64,000 bases of DNA from Onthophagus taurus (GCF_036711975.1 NC_091973.1:17918001-17982000), one strand, 5' to 3'; shown: positions 9,351-21,520, counted from the stretch's first letter. Notes: generated by a model from the sequence alone, not told the origin. Program-made: numbers and translations.

Positions 9351-10962
9351 CGATCAGTAAGTTATCGTTTAACGATTTCCCATTCGAAGATATCGCCGAG
9401 GCGTCGAAGACGACACGAAGTTTGGTGGATGCGCTTTCTGCGCGCATTACACAATGATGAGGAATGTAGTATGTGGCTGAGGGAAGAGGTGAGTTGACGG
9501 TATTTAAAGACATGTGACCGGAGGAAAGATAATCAGACATAAAGGATATGTAATCGTCATGTAAAGAAGGATTTTTAAGCAAACGGTTTTCTAAGGATTT
9601 AAATCTTTTGAGAGCAGTTTGATAGGAATCTCCCAGTGTAGGTTTATTGGACTTGAAGGGTAAGGAAACGATGAATCTACCACCAGTCGTACGTGTATAA
9701 TTATCTCGGAAATGTTTTTCACAGGCTTCTTCTTCCAGGGTGAATACAGATTTCACGGGAATTGACTCAATTTCCCAAAACTTTTGTATCGTATGATCAA
9801 GTGAACATGAAGAAGCTATCGTTGACAAACAAGTTGATGTTGGTGTCGATGAAGATAATGAAGAACGTCCCATAAGCAACCAACCGAAAACGGATTCAAC
9901 TGCGACTGGATCGTTGGGACCTCCTCGTATACGACCACTAGTAAGGATTTGAGGTACTAATTCCGCACCCAGAAGTAAATCAACTTCTTTAAGATTCGAT
10001 TTAAATTCCTTTTGAAAATTTAAGTTTTTTAGATGTTCATAAGCCATTTGAATGTCTTGATAAGTGGGTTGATCAGAGCATATGTTGGGTGTAATTATGG
10101 CATCAAAATCAAAAGACGGTTGTGACGTGTGGCATGGTTGAACATAACATTTAACTTTTCCTTTGTTGCATACAGAAGTCATAGAATTAAGGCCTCTGAT
10201 TTCCAATGAAGTATTTCGAGTCCGAGGCAAACGAAGTTTTTTAGCAAGTTTTGCTGTAATGAAGTTGGACATACTTCCTGAGTCTATTAAGGCTCGAACG
10301 AGATGTAATGTACCAAATCGATCTTTGATTTGCAAAAAGGCGATCGGTAAAATAATCTGTTGATTTGTAGGGTCGGAGGTTTGACTGACATCACAGGCTG
10401 TAGTTCCAACGTGAACCAATGACGATTTAAAATTATCGAAGTGTAAAGAGCTGTGGTGTTTTTGATGGCAAACTCTACAACGATGAGTAGATGAACAGCT
10501 ATTTGTTTGATGCGAGTTATTAAGGCAATTGCGACATAAGTTGTTGTCTCTGGCAAATGATAATCTATCGGCTGCAGATTTTGCGTGAAATGTTGAACAT
10601 CGATATAATGGATGTGATTGGGAACACAACACACATTTAATTTTTGTGGCCTCTTCAACCTTCAGATTGATGGATGGCTTGTTACGAATATTTTGAGACG
10701 ATTTTGATTGATTCAGGTGAGTTTTTTCATTTGACGTGAGTGAAACTGAATTCAAAGCTTTTGCCTGCTTTTCCAGGAAATCAATTAATTGAGTGTACGT
10801 TGGAATTTCAACTGACGCGTGTTCGGATTCAAATTTCGTCTTTGTTGCGGTGTTGATCTTCAGAAGAAGAAGATTGAATAAGAGAAAATCCCAATGTTGA
10901 ACGGGAAACTTAAGCGATCGGAACCCTTCAACATTCTCTTTGAAGGTATCAATAAAATGATG
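9351..10962 (-). pseudogene. BEL/Pao fragment (BEL-A): gag, protease and start of reverse transcriptase
   Basis: Nearly identical to BEL-C over this region, on the minus strand. It begins at FIDTFKENVEGF within gag, includes the Cys/His knuckles (CVLCSQSHPLYRC, CRNCLNNSHQTNSC, CRVCHQKHHSSLH) and the aspartic protease ALIDSGSMSNF, and stops at SLNDNLLI where the reverse transcriptase begins. It keeps the SFMSDYLSSGHMSL segment that BEL-B lacks. The frame is open throughout. Both ends are abrupt: an R1-like fragment at 9351 and unrelated sequence leading into piggyBac at 10962. No LTRs or TSD, so it arose by rearrangement, not direct integration. Confidence 0.85.
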
Positions 10963-11042
10963 ACAATATACCTCTATCAGAGTTACAATCACAAAACACG
11001 GCTGCAAGAAACAAACAAAAAGTAAAAACTAAAAAGAGACAG

Positions 11043-12396
11043 ATGCACTACAGTTGGATAAAAGAAGATTTGAAATTACCGCCCACCGACTTTGATAGTC
11101 CTACGAATTCGGCGATCACAGAAAACCCCTTAGAGCTTTTCTCAAAATTTTTTGACGAAGAAGTAATAGAATTGATTTTGAATCAGAGTAATAACTACGC
11201 ACAACAAAAAAATAGAATAGCTAATATAGAAAAGCAGGAAGTAAACGCTTTTATAGGCGTTTTGATACTTAGTGGATATATGGAAGTACCGAGGCGGAGG
11301 ATGTTCTGGGAACGTGAAAAAGATTGCCATAACGTCATGATTACAGAAGCAATTACAAGGGACCGGTTTTAGTATTTGTTTTCTAATCTTCACGTCTGTG
11401 ATAATCAGCAGTTGGACCAGGGTGACAAATTCGCTAAACTAAGGCCGCTTTTCACACTGTTGAATAAAAAATTCATGGAGAATTCCTCGCTTGAAGAAAT
11501 GCACTCAGTTGATAAAGCTATGGTTCCGTATTATGGACGTCATAGCTGTAAGCAGTATATTCGAGGAAAACCCATGCGCTATGGACATAAGTTATGGATA
11601 GGAAGTACCAGGTTAGGTTACTTGAATTGGTTCGAACCTTATCAAGGAGCCTCTACAAATATAAGTGAAAACTTTTCTGAATTGGGAGTTGGTGCTGGAG
11701 TAGTCTTAGAATATGTGCAAGCTTTACGTAAGGAATGGCCAGATAAAAAATTTCATCTCTTTTTTGATAACTTTTTTACGTCAATTCCGTTGATCGAAAA
11801 ACTAACTGACTGGAATTTTTATGCTACTGGTACGGTTAGAGAAAACAGGCTAAAAGCCATTTCTCTTATAGATTCAAAACTCATAAAGAAGCAGCGCAGA
11901 GGAAGTTATGATTATGCAAAAATTGTAGAACAGAATATAATTGCAGTAAAGTGGCACGATAATAGTGTTGTGTCTGTTTGTTCCAATTTTTCTGGAGTTG
12001 CCCCAATTCACTCGGTCACACGTTATTCGCAAAAAGAAAAGAAGAATATTCAGGTACAGCAGCCGCATCTTATACAGATGTACAATACAAATATGGGAGG
12101 TGTCGACCGCTCTGACCAAAATATCAGCTTATATCGAATTTCGATCAGAGGAAAAAAATGGTATTTTCCTTTGATATCTCACTGTATTGACATGGCAATT
12201 CAAAACGCATGGCATTTGCATCGCAAGAATGGAGGAGAATTAGATCAACTTACTTTTAGAAGGAGAATTGCTGTAATGCTGTTGGTTCAGAATAAAAAAA
12301 CATCGTCATATCAAAAAGGACATACCAGTAGCTCCCACGAAATAGATATACGGTTCGACCGAATAGATCATTTAGTTATGCCCCAAGAAAAACAAA
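11043..12396 (+). pseudogene. piggyBac transposase, main part, one nonsense codon
   Basis: From ATG 11043 the frame encodes a piggyBac-type (DDD) transposase: N-terminal region with FIGVLILSGY, then after a TAG at 11370-11372 the RNase-H-like core with EEMHSVDKAMVPYYGRHS (first Asp), FHLFFDNFFTSIPLI (second Asp) and NMGGVDRSDQNI (third Asp). It continues to EKQTRC at 12396, where BEL-B is inserted. The C-terminal cysteine-rich domain resumes at 18851. The transposase cuts at TTAA and excises precisely. One nonsense codon plus a 6.4-kb insertion make it inactive. The left terminal repeat is missing; 10963-11042 shows none. Confidence 0.87.
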
Positions 12397-12401
12397 CTAG
12401 G

Positions 12402-12660
12402 TGTTCATGCAAGAACGCATTGTCGAACCTCGAACGCGCATGATCCACTCGGGGGCGTGCGCCCTCTAACGTTATCCTCACCTTTATCATAATCGATAAA
12501 TCGTTCGCGCGCACGAGTCGAATTTAAAATGTAAAGAAAAGGTAGTGAGTGACAATATAGATATATATACGTAAGACAATTTTATCTTTTATTTTCATAT
12601 TTATTAACATTTGAAATCAGCACCTCCTCGTTAATTACCCAGCTTATTGCTGCGCGTACA
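12402..12660 (+). repeat. 5' LTR of BEL-B
   Basis: Begins TGTTCATGCAAGAACGCATT and ends GCTGCGCGTACA. It includes an ATATATATACG stretch near 12560, where promoter function would be expected. It matches the 3' LTR at 18587-18845. Confidence 0.95.
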
Positions 12661-12664
12661 TTTA

Positions 12665-12681
12665 TGGTCCTTCGAGCCGGA
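12665..12681 (+). other. Primer-binding site, complementary to tRNA-Tyr 3' end
   Basis: TGGTCCTTCGAGCCGGA starts four bases after the 5' LTR. It is the complement of the 3' end of animal tRNA-Tyr (CGGCTCGAAGGA plus CCA), as I recall that tRNA. BEL-C carries the same site. It would prime minus-strand DNA synthesis. Confidence 0.75.
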
Positions 12682-12964
12682 TTCGGCATTTTGATTACCG
12701 GTTTTTGGGCAAATTTAACGCCGTCTCTTGTCAATCGCCATTTTTCCTCACGCCTTTCTTCACGTTTTTCGTTCTACAAATCTGAGTTTTTCATCGTCAT
12801 CTCAGCAATTAAACCCAACAACTATTTCGTTTAAACCTGAAAATAATAAAACAATTATTAATATCAATATATTTTTCTTGTTTAAAGAAAACCTTTTTGA
12901 CGTTGCGCGTTGTCAATCCTTCTTTGGGAATATCTACTTTATTCTTTATCAGTTTTTAAATTGT

Positions 12965-13340
12965 CCCTTGAGAATCTATTCCCCTTGGAATAATTTTGAT
13001 TTCTTTTACTTCCACATTTTCTGGAATATTTTTCTTTTCATTTTTTTTCTTAATTCTCCCTTGAGAATCTATTCCCCTTGGAATAATTTGGATTTCTTTT
13101 ACCTCCAAGTTTTTTGGAACATTTTTCTTTTAATTTTTTTTTCTTCTTAATTCTCCTTTGAGAATCTATTCCCCTTGGAATAATTTTGATTTTTCTTACT
13201 TTGCACATTTCTGGAATATCTTTCTTTTAGTTTTGCTTCATTCTCCCTTGAGAATTCATTCCCCCTGGAATTTCATTATTATTTTTTTTTTCTTCTTCTG
13301 GGAATTTATTGCCCTTGCAATTTAAATTCTTACCTCAATA
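12965..13340 (+). repeat. Minisatellite in the BEL-B leader
   Basis: About four tandem units of 90-97 bp, with starts near 12965, 13058, 13155 and 13245. Each opens with CCCTTGAGAATCTATTCCCC and is followed by T-rich sequence. BEL-C has the same array, interrupted by its CR1-like insertion. The T-rich open frame across it begins with TTG and is probably not coding. Confidence 0.85.
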
Positions 13341-13452
13341 TTCTTACAATAGAATATATTATAATTTTCATTTTGATTTTCCCTTTATGGTGTTTCCCCT
13401 TGGCTACCTCAATTATCCCCATTCATATTAACTTTCCTAAGTCTCCCTTGAG

Positions 13453-16400
13453 ATGGACAAGCTTACAAAATTAAAGTAACGACGAAGTGTTTTCCAAAAT
13501 CGTCTTACCGAGGCTCGAGACAGTGGTCAAACTGCTTCCGATGATTCCTCTCTACAGCTCATCTTTCTTGAACAAGCCAAACGTGCTGATAAAGCTTACG
13601 ACGAATTTACAACCATTCATAATCAAATTATAGGACTTATTGAAGAAACGGACTTTGATGATCAAGATAAAATTCGCAACGATGTTGATACGGCCTATTT
13701 TACTATAAAAGCTCTCTTTCACAAAATGCAACAACCCGATGCTTCCGATTCTGTTCCAGCTCCGTCTACGCCTAAATTAAATAAAATTGTCATTCCGACT
13801 TTCGATGGAAATTATAAAAACTGGCCGACATTTTTTGATTTATTTAGAACGTTAATTCATGAAAACGATTCCTTGTCACCAGTGGCAAAGTATCAATATT
13901 TGCTTACTTCCTTGAAAGGAGAAGCGTTTAATTTGTTAAAGGGCCTTCCCGTCACAAATGAAAACTATTCCATTGCCTATACCACCTTAAAAGGAAGATA
14001 TCAGAACAAGCGTCATTTGGCTACGCTTTATTTTAACGAGATTATAAATTTAAAACCTGTTCATGATGAATCGTCCAAGTCTTTCCGACATTTTATTGAT
14101 ACCTTCAAAGAGAATGTTGAAGGGTTTCGATCGCTTAAGTTTCCCGTTCAACATTGGGATTTTCTCTTATTCAATCTTCTTCTTCTGAAGATCAACACCG
14201 CAACAAAGACGAAATTTGAATCCGAACACGCGTCAGTTGAAATTCCAACGTACACTCAATTAATTGATTTCCTGGAAAAGCAGGCAAAAGCTTTGAATTC
14301 AGTTTCACTCACGTCAAATGAAAAAACTCACCTGAATCAATCAAAATCGTCTCAAAATATTCGTAACAAGCCATCCATCAATCTGAAGGTTGAAGAGGCC
14401 ACAAAAATTAAATGTGTGTTGTGTTCCCAATCACATCCATTATATCGATGTTCAACATTTCACGCAAAATCTGCAGCCGATAGATTATCATTTGCCAGAG
14501 ACAACAACTTATGTCGCAATTGCCTTAATAACTCGCATCAAACAAATAGCTGTTCATCTACTCATCGTTGTAGAGTTTGCCATCAAAAACACCACAGCTC
14601 TTTACACTTCGATAATTTTAAATCGTCATTGGTTCACGTTGGAACTACAGCCTGTGATGTCAGTCAAACCTCCGACCCTACAAATCAACAGATTATTTTA
14701 CCGATCGCCTTTTTGCAAATCAAAGATCGATTTGGTACATTACATCTCGTTCGAGCCTTAATAGACTCAGGAAGTATGTCCAACTTCATTACAGCAAAAC
14801 TTGCTAAAAAACTTCGTTTGCCTCGGACTCGAAATACTTCATTGGAAATCAGAGGCCTTAATTCTATGACTTCTGTATGCAACAAAGGAAAAGTTAAATG
14901 TTATGTTCAACCATGCCACACGTCACAACCGTCTTTTGATTTTGATGCCATAATTACACCCAACATATGCTCTGATCAACCCACTTATCAAGACATTCAA
15001 ATGGCTTATGAACATCTAAAAAACTTAAATTTTCAAAAGGAATTTAAATCGAATCTTAAAGAAGTTGATTTACTTCTGGGTGCGGAATTAGTACCTCAAA
15101 TCCTTACTAGTGGTCGTATACGAGGAGGTCCCAACGATCCAGTCGCAGTTGAATCCGTTTTCGGTTGGTTGCTTATGGGACGTTCTTCATTATCTTCATC
15201 GACACCAACATCAACTTGTTTGTCAACGATAGCTTCTTCATGTTCACTTGATCATACGATACAAAAGTTTTGGGAAATTGAGTCGATTCCCGTGAAATCT
15301 GTATTCACTCCGGAAGAAGAAGCCTGTGAAAAACATTTCCGAGATAATTATACACGTACGACTGGTGGTAGATTCATCGTTTCCTTACCCTTCAAGTCCA
15401 ATAAACCTACACTGGGAGAATCCTATCAAACTGCACTCAAAAGATTTAAATCCTTAGAAAACCGTTTGCTCAAAAATCCTTCTTTACATGACGATTACAT
15501 AAATACCGTCAGCTCACCTCTTTCCTCAGCCACATACTACGTTCCTCATCATTGTGTAATGCGCGCAGAAAGCGCATCCACCAAGCTTCGTGTCGTCTTC
15601 GACGCCTCGGCGATATCTTCGAATGGGAAATCGTTAAACGATAACTTACTGATTGGTCCCAAGTTACAACAGGACATCGTCAAGGTTTTGCTTAATTTTC
15701 GATGTTACAAATTTGCCTTCACGTGCGACATAAAGCAGATGTACCGCCAAATTTTGATTTCCCCTCAAGATAGGAATTATCAACGAATCCTTTGGCGATT
15801 CTCTCCTCAAGAGCCATTACAAGAATTCATTCTTAATACAGTTACGTATGGCGTATCATCGGCTCCGTTCTTAGCCCTGCGCACTCTGTTGGAACTGGCT
15901 AATCTATATATTAATGAATATCCTTTAGCTGCAAATATCTTAAAAAATAATATCTACGTTGATGATATCGTCACTGGGACAAATTCCATCAAAGAAGGTC
16001 TTACCTTACAAAAGGAGTTAATCACACTTTTAAAAAAAGGAGGTTTTGAGCTGAGGAAGTGGGCCAGTAACTGCAACGAAATCTTACGATCGGTCTCGGA
16101 AAGCGATATACAGACTCCAATATCAATGGACTACGATGAAATATCCTGCGTCAAGGTTCTGGGACTACAATGGGACCCCAATAGCGATATGTTTCACTAT
16201 TCCTATTCTCCTCGTCCCTCACTTTTCACAAAACGATCTATTTTGTCTGACATTTCTCGCATCTATGACCCTTTGGGCTTTTTAACCCCCTGTACCTTTA
16301 AAGCAAAATGTTTTATTCAGCAACTTTGGCAACTGAATCTTGAGTGGGATGAAATTCCTCCATATCACATTGCTCAAAATTGGCAAGATTTTAGAGTTAA

Positions 16401-18489
16401 ATTAAAATTATTACCTAACTTACGTGTACCACGATTAATAATTCCCGATGACTCAAACTCAATCCAACTTCATTTGTTTTGCGACGCTTCGCAGAGTGGC
16501 TACTGTGCGGTAGCATATTTTCGATGTGTTACACCTCAATCTGTGACGACTTCTTTTATCTGCGGTAAATCCCGCGTAGCTCCTCTTAAAACTCTCTCAG
16601 TCCCTCGACTTGAGCTTTGTGCAGCGGTATTGCTCGCCGATCTTTTAAAAATTATTCAGGAAAATCTATCTCCTGAAATTAAAATAACCTCTGTTACCGC
16701 CTGGTCAGATTCCCAGGTTGTTTTAAATTGGGTAACTTCTTTACCTCACAAATGGAAAGTATTTGTATCTAATCGGGTGAGCCACATTCAGGAAATATTA
16801 CCTCCAACCTCATGGAAATATGTCCCATCATCGGACAATCCAGCTGATTGTGGTTCCCGTGGTCTGTTTCCGGACCAGCTGTCCTCATTTAATCTATGGT
16901 GGAACGGCCCCACTTGGCTAATCTCTGATTCTTACTCTTGGCCATCTCAGATCATGTGTAATCTAAATGATCAAGAATTGATCAATGAACAAAAACCTAT
17001 CGTAGTTAACTTAATAGAAAATTCTACAAACTTTATCGATAATATACTTACTAATATTTCATCTTTATCAAAGATTAAAAGAATTGTAGCTTATGTGCTG
17101 CGATTTATACTTAGAACTAGAAAACAGAAGTCCTTATTCTCCGTTTCATTGTCTCAATTTGAGCTCCAAAAAGCTCTACACGTTCTTGTTAAACATGTTC
17201 AGCGTGAACATTTTTCTGAGATCTTTACTGCTATTCTCAAATCTAAAAAACTTCCAAAACCCATTCGTAAACTCGTTCCTTTTCTTGATCGGGATGGGTT
17301 GCTCAGGGTGGGTGGACGATTAAAACATTCTGAAGTGTCATACGAACAAAAACATCCGTTATTATTGCCGCGTGATTCTCGGTTGAGTGAATTAGTTATT
17401 GAAGATACTCACCGCGAGTTTTTGCATCCTGGACATCGTACTCTGCACGCACTTCTGGCTCAGCAGTTCTGGATTCTGTCACCGCGACGAGCCATTTCCG
17501 GATGTATGAAATGTGTTCGAGCTGATCCCAAGACGCAGATTCCATTGATGGCTAATCTTCCCAGTTACCGATTCTCTGAGCTGAAAGCCTTTTACGTATC
17601 TGGGGTGGACTTTGCCGGCCCAATATTTACTACAATGCATCGCTCTCGTGGCGTACGGTCTGTAAAGTCGTACATTTGAGTTTTTGTTTGTGCGTCCACT
17701 AAAGCCGTACACTTAGAGTTAGTTTCAGACTTATCGACAGACGCCTTTATCGCTGCTCTCCGACGCTTTCTATCTCGTAGAGGACATTGCTCGATGTTAT
17801 TTAGCGACCAAGGAACAAACTTTGTGGGAGCTGACAACAAACTTCGTGAATTGGCCGCAGCAACTGGTACCTCCTTTGGGATCAACTGGCACTTTAATCC
17901 TCCCGGAGGCCCCCATTTCAATGGATTATCTGAAGCGGGAGTAAAATCGGTGAAAAACCATCTCACAAGAGTTATCGGAGAGCAGATACTTACATTCGAA
18001 GAAATGTACACCGTCTTAACACAAGTGGAAGCAGTATTAAATTCAAGGCCGTTGTATCCGATGTCAGGTGATGCAAATGACTTACAACCCTTAACCCCCG
18101 CGCATTTTTTAGTTTTAGGTCCACTTAATACCGAATTACCGGAACCTAACCTTACAAAACGACCGTTAAATCGTCTTGACCGTTGGAACCTAATCCAAAG
18201 GATGGTCCAAGATTTCTGGGGGCGCTGGCGTGACGAGTATTTGCACACACTACAACAGAGACACAAATGGTCGGAAAATTCTCCAGGAATTAACGTTGGA
18301 GACCTTGTTGTTATAAAACACGACCAAAAACCGCCACTTCAATGGACATTTGGGCGCGTATGCGACATCCACCCTGGCCAAGATGGACTCGTTCGCGTCG
18401 TATCTGTTAACACCACCAATAGCGTTTTGGTTCGACCTGTTTCAAAGATTTGTTTGTTACCAAAAAAGAATCGTGATAATTGTAATTAA
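13453..18489 (+). pseudogene. BEL-B gag-pol polyprotein, two nonsense codons and an in-frame deletion
   Basis: The gag frame opens at ATG 13453 (MDKLTKLK), hits TAA at codon 9 (13477-13479) and is then open; the next usable ATG is 13726. Counting from 13726: capsid-like DUF1759 region about 15-160; Cys/His knuckles about 225-285; protease ALIDSGS near 346; reverse transcriptase with YVDD near 743; RNase H FCDAS near 918; integrase zinc finger near 1205-1270; integrase core Asp in SGVDFAG near 1294. A TGA at 17677-17679 breaks the integrase (BEL-C has TGC). The rest is open: second Asp in LFSDQGTNF, Glu in NGLSEAGVKS, DUF5641-like tail ending at 18489. Compared with BEL-A and BEL-C, 14 residues are missing near 15499. 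Confidence 0.93.
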
Positions 18490-18575
18490 TTTATACTTAA
18501 TCTATTCGTTGTACTCTTCGTTTCATTATTTTGTTCACTAGTCACTTTAATTGTTGTTAAAATTATATTAATTTT

Positions 18576-18586
18576 GGTGGGTGGAA
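18576..18586 (+). other. Polypurine tract of BEL-B
   Basis: GGTGGGTGGAA lies directly before the 3' LTR, the expected place for the plus-strand primer. BEL-C has a similar GGTGGGTGAAA there. Confidence 0.7.
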
Positions 18587-18845
18587 TGTTCATGCAAGAA
18601 CGCATTGTCGAACCTCGAACGCGCATGATCCACTCGGGGGCGTGCGCCCTCTAACGTTATCCTCACCTTTATCATTATCGATAAATCGTTCGCGCGCACG
18701 AGTCGAATTTAAAATGTAAAGAAAAGGTAGTGAGTGACAATATAGATATATATACGTAAGACAATTTTATCTTTTATTTTCATATTTATTAACATTTGAA
18801 ATCAGCACCTCCTCGTTAATTACCCAGCTTATTGCTGCGCGTACA
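18587..18845 (+). repeat. 3' LTR of BEL-B
   Basis: 259 bp, with TG at 18587 and CA at 18845, matching the 5' LTR except at one base seen by eye. Confidence 0.95.
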
Positions 18846-18850
18846 CTAGG

Positions 18851-18945
18851 TGTGCTCATTGCCATCAAAAAACTACAACGAGATGCGCAAAATGTGACAT
18901 TGGTGTACACACGAAGTGTTTTGTTCAGTATCACACTAATAAATA
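18851..18945 (+). pseudogene. piggyBac transposase C-terminal cysteine-rich domain, cut off by BEL-B
   Basis: Directly after the CTAGG duplication the piggyBac frame resumes with RCAHCHQKTTTRCAKCDIGV and VHTKCF, then a stop at 18943-18945. The C-x2-C/H spacing is that of the RING/PHD-like zinc domain that binds the piggyBac end. It continues the frame broken at 12396, which confirms that BEL-B inserted into this gene. Confidence 0.85.
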
Positions 18946-19124
18946 ATTTTACGTTTACAGATATTCATGTGCCGAATGTCCTACATGTAGGACGGCCCGA
19001 ATTTCCAATTTAAAAAAAACAAATTGTCATGGTTTGTTTCTAAGACTTTGTTTTGCTTCTTTAAATAAGTTTTCAATAAAGTTATTGTGATTTGTAAAGT
19101 GGTTTTAATTTAGGCATATCTGGG
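18946..19124 (+). mobile_element. Right end of the piggyBac element
   Basis: The non-coding 3' end contains the palindrome GTCCTACATGTAGGAC at 18978-18993 and ends TAGGCATATCTGGG at 19124, followed by TTAA (19125-19128). This defines the right border. The left border was lost in the BEL-A rearrangement. Confidence 0.75.
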
Positions 19125-19321
19125 TTAATAGCGATTTTTGGCGATACGTTCACATTAATTGACAACAAAGTAGCATTTTGCAACCAAGAAATATCTTCTA
19201 AATATGGCCTGTTAGTTCTAACAGTTACATTTGTGCCAGTTACCAGTTGTGACGTCGAAAGAACATTTTCTAGATTCAAAGACATTTTAACACCCAGACG
19301 GTCGTCATTTTCTCGTCAGTA
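19125..19321 (+). pseudogene. hAT-type transposase C-terminal fragment
   Basis: A short open frame directly after the piggyBac TTAA. It includes KYGLLVLTVTFVPVTSCDVE and ERTFSRFKDILTPRR, the S-x-x-x-ERxFS dimerisation motif of hAT transposases, and ends at TAA 19319-19321. The piggyBac element appears to have inserted into a hAT copy whose other part is not visible. Only about 65 residues remain. Confidence 0.5.
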
Positions 19322-20949
19322 AAAATCTTATGATGACTGATTTTTACTTTTGTAACGTCAGTTATTTTAGTTTGTAGTTTAAGTGTCCTAATTTTAATTT
19401 ATTAATTCAAGTCACCCGTTTCAGTGAATAATAAAAATCTTATTTTTAAAAACAAACACAATCTTTCTAAAATCGAAAGTCTAGAACCTATAAATATTTG
19501 GTAAATAAAAAATAAATATAATGTTTTTTTTGTCTGTAATAAATTTGTCCGTTATCAAGGTCTACTGTACCTCTATCTGTATTCGTTGGCGCCTCCGTGC
19601 AGAGATGAGTTTTCGATATTTATTTGTTGTTCCTTTAAGCATGATAACATTGGGTGAAACTTATATTATTAATATTTGAGTTCTTGGTTATAATTTTAAA
19701 AATTTTACTTATACAGAAGTTTAAATGACTCAAAATAATTGTGTGAACAGTTACATAATATCCAGTACACAGAAAATAAGTAGAGTTATAAGGAAGAGTT
19801 ACATTTTGGATACTTTAACAAAATAAATTATCAAAAAACAGATCCCAAAATGATCAGGTTGCATCATTGCACAAAGAATTATTTTGATGCTCTGTGGTAA
19901 TTATTCTTTGTAGAACACTTATCTACCTATCTCATAGCATAGCCATAAAAGACTGGTTGCTAACTACATATCACAAATATAAAATCATTAAGATATCTCA
20001 GCAGCATATTGTGGAAATAATATACAAATTTATGTTGGTCTGATAATAACCCACATGTGACAGCGGAAAGTCACGTTCAGCATCAATTTTCCTTTTTCGT
20101 CATTATTTTGATAGACCTACTGAAGGAAGTTCCATTGAATATCAGATAAAATATTTACTATCAACGTAAATGGCCCCATTTTAATTGCACAATGATTGAC
20201 CATCTTAAATCCATGCAATTCGTCCACAAGCTGAAACAAAATGAAAAACATGTAATTAATTAATTAATTAATAAGTATTGCAATTCATTAATTTATATGC
20301 ACTAACTATTCAATACTTCATAATTATTAGGAAACATTATTATTGTGAATGCTTCCACATGGTGCGTAGTAGTAGAAAATTATAATCGGTTATTTATTTA
20401 TGTTACAACTTTTTAGTAGTTTCATTATTAGCGTTAAGTTAAACCAAACTTGTGTGGATTGGAAGACGAAGATAATATCTTCTTGTTGGGTAATTTTGAA
20501 AGCAAATAACTTCTCCAAGAAATCATGCAAGAAAACACGATTATGGAGAAAGAATGATCAACCAACTCGACAGAAGTGACAACGGAGATTTGTTACACCT
20601 GTATTTGTTGTAATTTGAATGTCTTTTGAATTAAATTTATTGCTGATACATAAATTTAGTATTTAAAATAAACTTATAAAGGTATGCAGGGAAATATGAA
20701 ATTATCTTGAAAGCTGCAGATTATTAGTGCTTCAGGGAAAAATTGTTTGGGAACAAATACAAAATTATATATTTATTGTGGAACGATATAATTAGGTAAA
20801 AGTATGAAGAAATCCTAACAATGAAAGTGGATGAAAATAGATTAATTTAAATGGAGATGGGCGACATTGAGCACAAATAAATGGGTTTAGAAAAGTTATC
20901 TAAAGAAAACAAAAATGTGAAGGTTATGATGAGTAGAGAGGGAAAGGAA
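19322..20949. other. AT-rich intergenic stretch, no recognised feature
   Basis: No convincing coding or inverted-repeat structure. A TTAATTAATTAATTAATAA run lies near 20255. Scattered lysine-rich frames after 20840 may be the beginning of the RTE-like remnant to the right. Confidence 0.4.
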
Positions 20950-21520
20950 AAAACTGAAAGAAATGGTGATTGAGGCAAAAAAGCAAAATTGGACAGAATT
21001 CGGAGATAACGATGCAGAGAAACAGCAAGAAAAATTAAAGTACTTTTTTAAAATATTAAAACCTTGGAAACCTCTCTAGAAAAACAAATAGTTGAGACTA
21101 AAGCTATAAAGGATAAAAACAGATTAATACTGAGGGAAAAATGAAAGAAATACTTCATGGAACTGTTAAACGTAAAAAGGCAAAATGAGATTAATTTACC
21201 CACACCTGTACCACAAAATAAGAAACAGAACAGAAACAGGTGAGCAGATAACTATGGAAGAGTCGGAAACGGTAATAATATAATAAAAAATGGAAAAGCT
21301 CGAGACCAAGATAGATTAACCACAGAAATGATAAAACATATGATCACAGGGAAGAGAAGTGTTACTGCATATACTGCAGAAAGTGTGGCAAGAACAAATT
21401 TTAACCAAGAAATGGCAAACGGCACTATTAGTACCAATCCATAAGAAAGGGGACAGAAAATATTGCAATGATTATAAGGGAATTATAAAAGTGTTATACA
21501 AGGTGACTCTCAACTTATAA
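20950..21520 (+). pseudogene. Degraded non-LTR reverse transcriptase (RTE-like)
   Basis: Translated with frame changes, the segment gives a charged linker (EKQQEKLKYFFKILK), then NGKARDQDRLTTEMIKH near 21290-21330 and KKGDRKYCNDYKGI near 21445-21480. These correspond to the blocks preceding and forming the start of the RTE-type finger domain (NGKAxGxD, KKGDxxxCxNYRGI). Catalytic blocks downstream are absent. Many stops; ancient. Confidence 0.5.

Larger units (their letters stand above)
12402..18845 (+). mobile_element. BEL/Pao LTR retrotransposon BEL-B, full length with both LTRs
   Basis: Both LTRs are 259 bp, start TG and end CA, and differ at one position by eye (near 12494 versus 18675). 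The element is flanked by a perfect CTAGG duplication (12397-12401 and 18846-18850). It has a primer-binding site, an approximately 790-nt leader, one long gag-pol frame and a purine-rich tract. It interrupts the piggyBac transposase gene between the core and the cysteine-rich domain. Near-identical LTRs indicate a recent insertion. Confidence 0.97.

Noticed and set aside
10163-10658. Recurring 66- and 123-codon frames opposite or overlapping the BEL gag region, in all three copies
   Set aside because: They are other-frame shadows of a conserved coding region and recur only because the copies are homologous.
12665-12681. A tRNA-Tyr gene
   Set aside because: Only the 3'-end complement is present, directly after the LTR, so it is a primer-binding site. 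No cloverleaf could be drawn.
12728-13150. 140-codon frame in the BEL-B leader, with a similar 136-codon frame in BEL-C (39630-39220)
   Set aside because: It starts at TTG, is Phe/Asn-rich because of the T-rich minisatellite, and is shared only because the leaders are homologous. No domain is visible.
17592-18266. 224-codon frame opposite the BEL integrase, also at 29735-30409
   Set aside because: An antisense shadow of the integrase core. No independent start context or domain.
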